Shown here: positions 1 to 6,726 of the stretch, piece by piece
How the letters are laid out: the number at the start of each line of letters is the position of its first letter
Position numbering within the stretch: position 1 is the stretch's first letter
Assembly: GCA_030765245.1 (NCBI GenBank)
Contig: JAVCCX010000103.1
Span: 1 to 6,726 of the forward strand
DNA length: 6,726 nucleotides
Reading direction: 5' to 3'
Source of the DNA: Candidatus Zophobacter franzmannii
GTDB taxonomy: Bacteria > Cloacimonadota > Cloacimonadia > Cloacimonadales > JAFGVF01
Translations under genes and position numbers: made by a program
The notes under the pieces: model-generated
Seen by the model: only the letters and a program-made list of their open reading frames with translations
What the model was told of the DNA's origin: nothing
Databases searched by the model: none

Positions 1-39
1 CTCAGGGAATTAGATATTCATCAAAAATACTGAAAATCA

Positions 40-72
40 ATAACATGTAAATTCACATTTATTACATGTTAT
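40..72. repeat. Perfect 11-bp inverted repeat upstream of the peptidase gene
   Basis: ATAACATGTAA (40-50) and TTACATGTTAT (62-72) are exact reverse complements separated by an 11-base A/T-rich loop. Each arm contains the palindrome ACATGT. The repeat ends 24 bases before the peptidase start codon and 10 bases before its ribosome binding site. It has no T-tract after it on the + strand, so it does not look like an intrinsic terminator of an upstream gene. It could be an operator for a dimeric regulator or an mRNA 5' hairpin. No convincing promoter boxes could be assigned around it, so a regulatory role is inference. Confidence 0.5.
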
Positions 73-82
73 AGAATAAAGA

Positions 83-91
83 AAAGGAGAG
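83..91 (+). promoter_or_regulatory. Shine-Dalgarno site of the peptidase gene
   Basis: AAAGGAGAG holds the core AGGAG at 85-89, seven bases before the ATG at 97. This strong match fixes 97 as the start over the in-frame ATG at 115, and the chosen start also gives a complete signal peptide. Confidence 0.75.
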
Positions 92-360
92 ATACTATGA
101 GAAGAGTTATTGTTATGATCGCTTTGGTAATATGTGTGTTTTCAATTAAAGCACAAACCATTAATGTAAACCCCGACCCAAATGGAGAACCTTGGTGGAC
201 GGGACCGGATCCCGTAATTACTACAGAAGTACAAGCAAGAATTGATGCTATCCAGGATATGGAGCTTACTGATGAATCGATCAATACTCAATTAAATTCA
301 GTTGTTGATAATTCTACTAACCTTTATTTTCGACCAGTTTTTAACCAAATGGGGGCTAGT

Positions 361-371
361 TGTGCCAAGCA
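361..371 (+). other. Frameshift site 1 (one base missing) at the catalytic cysteine
   Basis: Frame 1 reads GASC and then loses similarity, ending at TGA 403-405. The frame one base back continues QAAGIGYTFTYELN, typical of this peptidase group. Adding one C to the CC at 365-366 yields GASCAQAAGIGY without a break. The codons GCC AAG here do not form a slippery heptamer, so a deletion or sequencing error is more likely than recoding. Confidence 0.8.
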
Positions 372-847
372 GCCGGTATTGGTTATACCTTTACCTATGA
401 GCTGAATCGTATTAGAAACACTTCTGCTCAAGTTGCTCAAAACCAATATGCTCCATTTTATACTTACAATTACTTGTGGGAAGTATTCGGTGATGGTTCA
501 TGGACAACAGATGGTTGGCAGATTGCCAAAGAAAATGGTTGTGCAAGTGTAGAAACATGGGGAGGAATGCATGTAGATATGCAGAAATGGATGAGTGGGT
601 ATTCAAACTACAAAAATTCTATGAATAATACATTAGACAAGTATGAAAAAATCAATGTTAGATATGATTATCAGGGATATACGCCCTTAACCCGAATGAA
701 GCATTGGTTAAATGATCATAATGAGGGATCTGCTACCGGAGGGTTAATAGTAATCTATGCTTGGCTCGGTAATGCATATTATGCAACTCCTGTTGGCGGT
801 AATGATAATGTTCCAATTATGCTTGGTTTAAGTACTCCTGCTGCTGG

Positions 848-854
848 TTTTTTC
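848..854 (+). other. Frameshift site 2 on the slippery run T TTT TTC
   Basis: The upstream frame reads GFFML and stops at TAA 861-863. The -1 frame reads HALTIVGYNDN from 854, which contains the expected catalytic His. The shift falls on six T followed by C, in phase as T TTT TTC, so a seventh T or a -1 slip gives the same product, GFFHALTIVGY. No strong stimulatory hairpin or upstream Shine-Dalgarno-like spur is visible. A homopolymer length error or deletion is favoured over programmed slippage. Confidence 0.75.
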
Positions 855-3507
855 ATGCTTTAACAATAGTCGGATATAATGATAACATTGGTTATGATTT
901 TAACAATGATGGTCAGCTTACAAATAATATTGATATTAATAATGACGGAGTTGTAGATGTAAAAGACTGGGAAATCGGAGTTTTCAAAATTGCTAATTCC
1001 TGGGGAACTACTTGGCCTGAACAATTTTTGGGAGGCTTTTGCTATATTTCATATCGTGATTTTATGGGTTCGGGTATCTCCCTTGACTCATATGTAATGT
1101 ATCCAGAAGATACTTACGAACCTTCAGTAGCAATGAAAGTCAAAATACAGCATAATAACCGAAGTATGTTACATATTTATGCAGGTACTTCAGATGACAA
1201 TGATGCCGTAGAACCGACTGAGATTAAAAGCTTTTTCTGTTATAATGATGATATGGCTAATCGGAATGAAAACCCAATGAATGGATTAGATGATACACCA
1301 TTGGAGATAGAGCTAGATATATCGACAATAGTTAATGATAATACGAAATCTTATTTCTTAATGATCGAGGAAGCTGATGAGAATGAAGAAGGTAGTGGGT
1401 ATATTGTTGAATACAAAATTACTGATTATCGATTCAGTGAGCCAATAAATGAATCATATTGGAATGAGTGGGAAATAATTAATGATAATTCCTCAACAAA
1501 TCTTAAAATAAACCACGCAATACTACCAGAGTCAATTACAGCTAATTTGACAATTGATTACGATGTCTATATACCTTATGACACTGAGGTAACTTCTTCT
1601 GCTGTATTAACACTGAATCCTGGAGCAAGAATGCACTTTAAAGGTGGTAACTTAAGTATCACTGAAGGGTCATTGATTCTAAACGAGAATGCAGCCTTCT
1701 TTTTTGATGATGGAGCACAGGTTTACATCAGTCCTCAAAGCTCTGTAACGGTTGGCTCTAATGTTTACTTCACCTCTAATACAACTACAGGAAATCAATA
1801 TTTCTGGATTGATGGGAATGATGATGATTTCGTAAGATTTAATAATGCACACATAGAGAATTGCAGACTTATAACATCAAAGATTGAAACAAGTATTGAG
1901 AATAGTCATTTCATTAACTCAAAATTGAATCTCCAAAGTAACTCTTTTGATATACTTGACTCAGATTTTGAGCAGAATTCATCAATCCAGTCCTTTTTTG
2001 TTGAGAATGACTTCCCTAATAGTGTTTGCATAAGTGGTAATAGTATAAGTGGCTCAGAATTGCCGGCTATCAGCCTGACCGGGAACAAGTCAGTAACAAT
2101 TGATGATAATGAAATCTGCAATAATGGAGTTGGATTGGATTTATGGGAATTGAATAATGTCATTATTGAAGATAACAGCATTAGATATAATGATCAGGGA
2201 GTATACTTATATCATTGCAATAATTTATCAGTTAACGGTGCAAATGATATTTCAGAGAACTCAAATAGTTATATGAATTATCTTGATGCTCAAGGCGTTT
2301 TCGCAACTCATTATTCTTCTTGGAGTTTAATCGGGACCGAAACTTTACCTTATCAGAAGATAATTAATAATAGACGAGGAAATGTATATTGTGAAGAGTT
2401 TTCAGTTCCATATCCTTTTAAGTATAATATTATCCACTCAAATGTGGATAATTCTCCATACTTCACTATAAATGAATTGATGACTACAACTACACAGTAT
2501 TATGCAGCCAATAATTACTGGGGCACAAACTTTCATCCTCTCACCGACTTAACCCCTTATTCTCATATTATTTATAATCCCACTTGGAATCTAGGTAATA
2601 CAATTCCTCATATAGAGTATAGTATTGCAGAAAATCTTTACAATGGAGCTATTACAGATGTTGAAAACGAAGATTATCTTCTAGCTGAGTTGAAGTTTAA
2701 AGATATCATTGAAAACTATGATTCAACAAAATTTGCAGCCGAAGCCACAAAAGCTCTATTCAATTTGTATGATGAGAGCAACGGAAATTTCACAGAGCTT
2801 GAGCTATATTTAAGATCAGATCCAAAATTACAAAGTGATGCAACACTATTGAGAGTTGCTAATTATTTAGCAACGAGATGCCAAATAAAACTAGGACAGT
2901 TTCAGGATGTAATTGACTACTACGCAACAATCATCGATGAACCAGAAACAATTCAGGACTCTGTTTATGCTACTATTGATGCTGGTTTAGTGTACTTGAT
3001 GATGGAATACTCCCAAAATAAATCACAGTATGTAGGAAGACATTCATGGTTAAAACCAAAAAGTATGTCTGACTATATTGAGAATCGGACTAGTTTGATT
3101 GGTAAACTCGGAAGAGATGACATTGAGGATGATTCTGAACAACCTGATATGAGTTCCACATTACTGTTTGTATCGCAGAATTACCCAAACCCATTTAATC
3201 CTTCTACTACCTTTAGCTTCGGTCTTTCAAAAGAATCGCATGTTCTTGTTGAGATATATAATATTAGAGGGCAGCGAGTGATAACATTGGCAGATCAAAG
3301 CTATTCAAAAGGAGAACATACCATTCAATGGGATAGCACTAATAATAGTGCTAAACCACTGGCATCTGGAGTGTATTTCTACAGGGTTCGGACTAATGAT
3401 TGTGTTACAACGGAAAAATGTATTTTAATGAAGTAAAAAACCTTCTGCACACTATCAAAGCAATGATGGTTGCTACTCCGCAGGATATCTAGAATATAAA
3501 GTCTCCA

Positions 3508-3657
3508 TTAAAAAAAAGCTCCCTCAATGGGAGCTTTTTTAATATCCCTTCTCTTCTGAAGTGTTGCTTCAGCTACACCTCTTGTTTTCTCTTGGTTATC
3601 TTTTCCAAAGACAGATGAAGCTGAAGCATCATTTCCTAAAGGACTTGTTCGGTTCAT
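3508..3657 (-). CDS. Doubtful small ORF of 49 codons ending in the terminator
   Basis: On the minus strand an ATG at 3657-3655 opens a 49-residue hydrophilic frame (start MNRTSPLGND, later KTRGVAEATLQKRRDI, end EGAFF) that stops at TAA 3510-3508 inside the A/T flank of the hairpin. I do not recognise it. It has a protein-like mix of residues and a TATAAC hexamer 47 bases upstream (3709-3704), but no Shine-Dalgarno site and no good -35 box. It overlaps the inverted repeats at 3556-3628, so the apparent coding may reflect a repeat or structured RNA instead. It could equally be chance. Confidence 0.2.
   Translation of the reverse strand: MNRTSPLGNDASASSVFGKDNQEKTRGVAEATLQKRRDIKKAPIEGAFF
3511..3540 (+). 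terminator. Rho-independent terminator of the peptidase gene, likely bidirectional
   Basis: AGCTCCC (3517-3523) pairs with GGGAGCT (3529-3535) around a 5-base loop. The stem is followed by T6 on the + strand and flanked by A8 (3510-3517), which gives a T8 tail on the - strand. The stem can extend through A-T pairs. It lies about 75 bases after the peptidase stop and separates that gene from polA. On the - strand the same hairpin would end any transcript coming back from the polA leader. Confidence 0.9.
3556..3628. repeat. Nested inverted repeats with mutually exclusive pairing
   Basis: TGCTTCAGCT (3565-3574) and AGCTGAAGCA (3619-3628) are an exact 10-bp inverted repeat with a 44-base interval. 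The first arm also contains CTTCAG (3567-3572), which pairs with CTGAAG (3556-3561) across a 5-base loop. The central arm can therefore pair with either neighbour but not both. This resembles a switch-type leader, or the remnant of a dispersed palindromic element. On the + strand it lies after the terminator in the polA leader; on the - strand it lies before the terminator. Function is unknown. Confidence 0.45.
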
Positions 3658-3769
3658 TTTTTGATACAGGTTACGTCCGAGACAGTCGAATTACTATCGC
3701 AAGGTTATATCCAATTCCTTTTTTCTTGACACTGCAATCTGTAAATCCAGACTACCCAAAACAATCTAC

Positions 3770-3774
3770 AGGAC
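3770..3774 (+). promoter_or_regulatory. Shine-Dalgarno site that sets the polA start
   Basis: AGGAC at 3770-3774 lies five bases before ATG 3780. The protein from this ATG begins MTKEKLYLIDGTAILYRAYF, matching the usual pol I N-terminus with the first metal-binding Asp at residue 10. The longer frame from TTG 3561 would add 73 residues that do not resemble the family. Confidence 0.65.
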
Positions 3775-3779
3775 TATAT

Positions 3780-6500
3780 ATGACAAAAGAGAAACTTTAC
3801 CTTATAGACGGAACAGCAATACTATATAGAGCATATTTTGCCTTCATCAAGAATCCACTTATCAACTCGAAGGGGCAGAATACCAGTGCAATCTTTGGGA
3901 CTATCAGTTCTTTTATCAGAATACTTGATGTAACCCAAGCAAAGCACATTGCAATCTCATTCGATAGGAAAGAACCTACTTTCAGGAAAAAGATAAGTGC
4001 AGACTATAAGGCTAACAGACCACCCATGCCGGATGATTTAGTGTCACAAATTGAACCTATAAAGAACTTCTTCTCATTAATTGGAATTGATGATATCTCT
4101 TTAGCCGGTTTCGAAGCGGATGATGTACTATGCACTATTGCAGACAAGTATAAAGATGTATATGATGTAGTTTTGGTGACAGGGGATAAAGACTATGCTC
4201 AGCTTGTGCAAGATGGAGTAACTGTCTATGACCCAAAGAAAGAAATATATTTGGATTGGGATGGGGTTGTAGAGAAGTATGGAATAACTCCAGACCAATT
4301 TATTGATTATCTTGCTCTTATGGGTGATAGTGCTGACAATATCCCGGGTGTAAAAGGTGTAGGACCTAAAACAGCGACAATATTGTTGCAGAAATATGAG
4401 AGTTTGGATGGGATTTATGAGCATCTTGACGAGATAAAGGGCAGTGTTCAGGATAAACTTAGAGTTGATAAAGAGAATGCCTATCAATCTCAACTGCTTG
4501 CTCGGATTGACCTGGATGTACCTGTAGAGATAAATGCGGATGGATTTCTTTTTACACCGGGAGAATATCCTCCGGTTGAAGAATACCTACAAGAGTACGA
4601 GATTACAAGACTTAAAAATAGATTTAAATCTATCTTTGGTAATGCAGTGAACAAGGTAAGTTCAGAAAAGAGTGAACCAGAGACTAAAGAAGAGGAACTT
4701 TCTCGTTTCAAACCAATATTAGTCAACACTCCAAAGACCTTTAGAAGATTGGTTGAAAGTATTGCAAATGAACCGGTTATTGCTTTCGATACAGAAACGA
4801 CAGGAATAGATCCTCATAACATTACATTGATTGGGATATCAATAGCCTTTAATAAAAGTGAAGCATTTTATCTTCCTCTCAGACATATGAACTCAGAGAA
4901 TTTAGACCCGAAAGTGCATTTACCCTTACTCTTTAAAGCATTGAAAAAGAAACTACTTGTTGGACACAACATCAAATATGACTTACATGTGATGCACTAT
5001 GAAGGATATGATTTCATAAACCCTATCTTTGATACGATGATAGCAGCCTATATCTTAGATGCAGGACAAAGCAGATACTCTTTGGATGCATGCTCCCGGA
5101 AAGAGTTGGAACATGTAATGATACCAATATCTGACTTGATAGGCAAAGGTAAGTCACAGCTTACATTCGATAGAGTACCTTTGGGCGTAGCCTGCAAATA
5201 CTCAGCAGAAGATGCGTATGTAACATTGGAATTGTATGAAGTTTATAAAGATAGACTTGAAAAAAGTCAATTATTGGAGTTGTTTAATAAGGTCGAAATA
5301 GCATTGGTTCAATCACTGCTAACAATGGAACAGAATGGTGTATTTATCGATACTGACATCTTGGATTCTATTTCAGAGAAGATTGTGAAAAGAACAGAAG
5401 AGTTGGAAGATGCTATCTATGATATTGCCGGTTATGAATTCAATATTAACTCTACCAAACAGTTGGGAAAGCTCTTGTTCGAAGAGATGGAGATTACACC
5501 CCTAAAGAAAACTAAGACAGGTTATTCTACAGATACTACAGTGCTTGAAGAGTTGGCTCAGAATCATGAGATAGCTAAACAGATAAGCGAGTACCGTCAG
5601 TTAGCAAAATTGCAATCCACTTATATACTTGCACTCCCCAAACTGATTAATCCAAAAACAGGAAGGATTCATTCATCCTTTAATCAGACCATTGCTTCAA
5701 CCGGTAGGTTATCATCTACAAATCCCAATCTGCAGAACATTCCAATAAGAACAGAACTTGGGAGAGAGATAAGAACTGCCTTTTATGCTCAAGAAGCAAA
5801 CTGCAAGATTGTTGCAGCTGATTACTCTCAGATTGAGCTTAGATTACTAGCGATTCTCTCTAAAGATGAAGAGATGATAAAAGCTTTTAATGAGAAGATA
5901 GATATTCATCGTAGGACAGCCTCCCTTATCTTTGATATACCTGAAGAGATGGTGACCAAAGAGCAACGCTCACAAGCTAAAACGATTAACTTTGGAATCA
6001 TATATGGGATGGGTTCAGTAAGGCTTTCTAAAACTCTTAATATAAGCAGGAAGGAAGCAAAACAGTTTATTGAGAACTACTTTAAAACATTCCCTACAAT
6101 CAAAACATGGATGGAAGAAGCAAAGCAATTTGCTCATCAGAATGAGTATTGTGAGACAATGTGGGGGAGAAGGTTGTATTTGCCATACATCAACAAAGAT
6201 AATAAAGTAGCAGCAGATTCAGAAAGAGTAGCAGTGAATATGCCTATCCAAGGTAGTGCTGCAGATATTATAAAAACTGCAATGATAAATATTCACGATT
6301 GAATTAAGAATAATAAAGATATTAAGATGATTATCCAGGTGCATGATGAGCTCGTTTTTGAGGTTGATTTCTACTACTTAGATGAAGCTAAGAAGTTGAT
6401 TAGAGAAGAGATGGAAAATGCTCTGCCTGATGAATATAAAGGGATTATCCCATTAACTGTTGACATCGGAGAGGGAGATAGTTGGTTTGAAGCTCACTAA
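3780..6500 (+). CDS. polA: DNA polymerase I, interrupted by an in-frame TGA
   Basis: Pol I fills gaps in DNA repair and replaces Okazaki RNA primers in the cytoplasm. The frame from ATG 3780 to TAA 6498-6500 is 906 codons, close to E. coli (928). Residues 1 to about 290 are the 5'-nuclease: Asp10, EADD at 112-115, GDKD with Asp136/Asp138, GDSAD with Asp183/Asp186, then the helix-hairpin-helix VKGVGPKTA. About 320-500 is the proofreading domain with all expected residues: Asp337 and Glu339 (DTE), Asp401, Tyr474 and Asp478 (YSAED). The polymerase part has motif A DYSQIELR (Asp681, Glu686), motif B with Phe738 in INFGIIYG, and motif C QVHDELVFE (Asp856, Glu857). Odd: codon 841 is TGA (6300-6302), after AMINIHD. 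Reading continues in the same frame straight into motif C, and the C-terminus ends FEAH. If the TGA stops translation, the 840-residue product lacks a catalytic Asp and should not polymerise, although both nuclease domains would remain. The gene starts after a terminator and is followed 15 bp later by mazG, so polA-mazG is probably one operon. Confidence 0.95.
6300..6302 (+). other. In-frame TGA within polA
   Basis: TGA is codon 841 of polA and is followed by 64 sense codons in the same frame with full family similarity. From recalled family sequences, this column is Trp in E. coli pol I (AVDAWLQ) and Arg in Taq-like and Bacillus-type enzymes. CGA or AGA to TGA, or TGG to TGA, is thus one base change. 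Trp is written TGG everywhere else in this window, which argues against general reassignment of TGA. Confidence 0.85.
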
Positions 6501-6504
6501 GGTC

Positions 6505-6509
6505 AGGAG
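6505..6509 (+). promoter_or_regulatory. Shine-Dalgarno site of mazG
   Basis: AGGAG sits just after the polA stop and six bases before the mazG ATG at 6516, supporting independent initiation on a shared polA-mazG message. Confidence 0.7.
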
Positions 6510-6515
6510 TTATTA

Positions 6516-6726
6516 ATGAAAGAATTTGATAGATTAGTAGAAATCATAGCGAGATTACGAGACCCGATTGATGGTTGTCCTTGGGATTTAGAACAGACAC
6601 CTAAGTCACTGGTCCCTAATTTTATAGAGGAACTGTATGAGACTGTTGAAGCAATAGAAGACAACGATCCTGAATCTCTAAAAGAAGAGCTTGGGGATTT
6701 GATGCTCCATGTTCTGATGCAGTGCA
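6516..6726 (+). CDS. mazG: Nucleoside triphosphate pyrophosphohydrolase MazG, N-terminal part
   Basis: MazG hydrolyses (d)NTPs to the monophosphate and pyrophosphate, clearing aberrant nucleotides and, in some bacteria, lowering alarmone-linked stress signals. The visible 70 residues carry the family signature: RDPIDGCPWDLEQT at 15-28, then the helical metal-binding pair EELYE (Glu38, Glu39, Glu42) and EELGD (Glu58, Asp61). These acidic residues bind Mg ions in the all-alpha NTP-PPase fold. The gene runs off the window edge; full-length MazG proteins of this type are about 260 residues with a second MazG domain, so roughly three quarters is unseen. It starts 15 bp after the polA stop in the same direction, consistent with co-transcription and a shared role in keeping the nucleotide pool and DNA clean. 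Confidence 0.93.
   Translation, partial: MKEFDRLVEIIARLRDPIDGCPWDLEQTPKSLVPNFIEELYETVEAIEDNDPESLKEELGDLMLHVLMQC

Larger units (their letters stand above)
97..3436 (+). pseudogene. Secreted papain-like (C1) cysteine peptidase with beta-helix and C-terminal sorting domain, two frameshifts
   Basis: Seen: three collinear reading-frame segments, about 97-365, 366-853 and 854-3436, form one protein of about 1113 residues if one base is restored at about 365 and one at 848-853. Numbering below is for the restored protein. Residues 1-19 are a signal peptide (MRRVIV, hydrophobic core, cleavage after KA). The peptidase region spans about 75-320: FNQMGASC carries a probable oxyanion Gln84 and nucleophile Cys89, HALTIVGY carries His254, and IANSWGTTW carries Asn301, the C1 triad. 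A calcium-loop motif DINNDGVVDVKD lies between His and Asn. About 487-766 is a parallel beta-helix with N-rich PbH1-like turns. About 842-996 is helical and TPR-like. Residues 1028-1113 start QNYPNPFNPST and end in a FlgD-like or type IX secretion (T9SS) sorting fold. Inference: an exported, possibly surface-anchored peptidase. It stands alone between a strong ribosome binding site and a terminator. Unrepaired, translation stops at 405 after 102 residues. The intact catalytic and C-terminal parts argue for sequence error or very recent mutation rather than old decay. Confidence 0.85.
3437..3779. other. Intergenic region between the peptidase gene and polA
   Basis: This 343-bp gap holds, in order: a small imperfect-looking hairpin (AGCAA/TTGCT at 3459-3474), the intrinsic terminator (3511-3540), a nested inverted-repeat set (3556-3628), a possible small minus-strand ORF (3508-3657), and the polA leader with a TTGACA hexamer at 3726-3731 that lacks a good partner -10 box. 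The polA reading frame stays open back to 3561, but that stretch (3561-3779) lacks pol I similarity and is read here as untranslated leader. Confidence 0.6.

Noticed and set aside
864..1027. Apparent non-coding gap within the peptidase gene
   Set aside because: The -1 frame from 854 is open across it and encodes the catalytic His and Asn motifs, so it is coding sequence hidden by the frameshift.
1906..2181. Minus-strand frame of 91 codons
   Set aside because: It lies inside the beta-helix coding region, has no recognisable domain, and is a shadow of the + strand gene.
3726..3731. TTGACA as a -35 box for polA
   Set aside because: The hexamer is perfect, but the sequence 16-18 bases later (around 3748-3755, CAGACTAC) is a poor -10 box, and promoter consensus in this lineage is unknown.
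3561..3779. N-terminal extension of polA from TTG 3561
   Set aside because: The 73 extra residues do not resemble pol I, the family N-terminus begins at ATG 3780 with a ribosome binding site, and the stretch contains inverted repeats.
4128..4729. Minus-strand frames of 121 and 79 codons within polA
   Set aside because: Both are antisense to strongly conserved pol I sequence and show no family features.
6300..6302. Global reassignment of TGA to Trp
   Set aside because: All other Trp positions in the three genes use TGG, only one in-frame TGA is present, and the column is often Arg in the family.
1..6726. Mobile element, CRISPR array, tRNA or rRNA
   Set aside because: No transposase, spaced direct repeats, tRNA cloverleaf or rRNA-like segment was found on either strand by eye.

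Overview
This AT-rich window comes from an uncultured-looking bacterium of the Fibrobacteres-Chlorobi-Bacteroidetes (FCB) supergroup. Candidatus Cloacimonadota or a close relative is my best guess. It rests on a large secreted protein ending in a YPNPFNP-type C-terminal domain typical of these phyla, and on the codon bias; no rRNA or other decisive marker is present.

Layout, all main genes on the + strand. (1) Positions 1-96 are a leader with a perfect 11-bp inverted repeat (40-50/62-72) and a strong ribosome binding site. (2) Positions 97-3436 hold one large gene for a secreted papain-like (C1) cysteine peptidase. It is followed in the same protein by a parallel beta-helix region, a helical TPR-like region and a C-terminal sorting/FlgD-like domain. 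As written it is split into three frames by two one-base deficits, at about 365 and about 848-853. Restoring one C and one T gives a continuous protein of about 1113 residues with Cys, His and Asn of the catalytic triad all in place. (3) A hairpin terminator (3511-3540) opens a 343-bp gap that also holds nested inverted repeats and a doubtful small minus-strand ORF ending in the same hairpin. (4) Positions 3780-6500 are polA (DNA polymerase I) with 5'-nuclease, proofreading and polymerase domains. An in-frame TGA at 6300-6302 would remove the last 65 residues, including catalytic motif C, yet the frame continues perfectly to the true stop. (5) Positions 6516-6726 are the start of mazG, 15 bp after polA, so the two are probably co-transcribed.

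polA (repair and Okazaki-fragment maturation) and mazG (removal of unwanted NTPs) form a plausible DNA-maintenance and nucleotide-sanitation pair. The secreted peptidase is an unrelated upstream unit isolated by the terminator.

The most notable point is that three independent lesions (two homopolymer-type deletions and one nonsense codon) interrupt otherwise well-preserved coding sequence within 6.7 kb. Sequence or assembly error is the simplest explanation. The second frameshift does fall on an in-phase T TTT TTC slippery heptamer, and the polA TGA falls at a column where E. coli has Trp and other family members have Arg, so both deserve checking. I see no clear evidence of a new defence or mobile system here.
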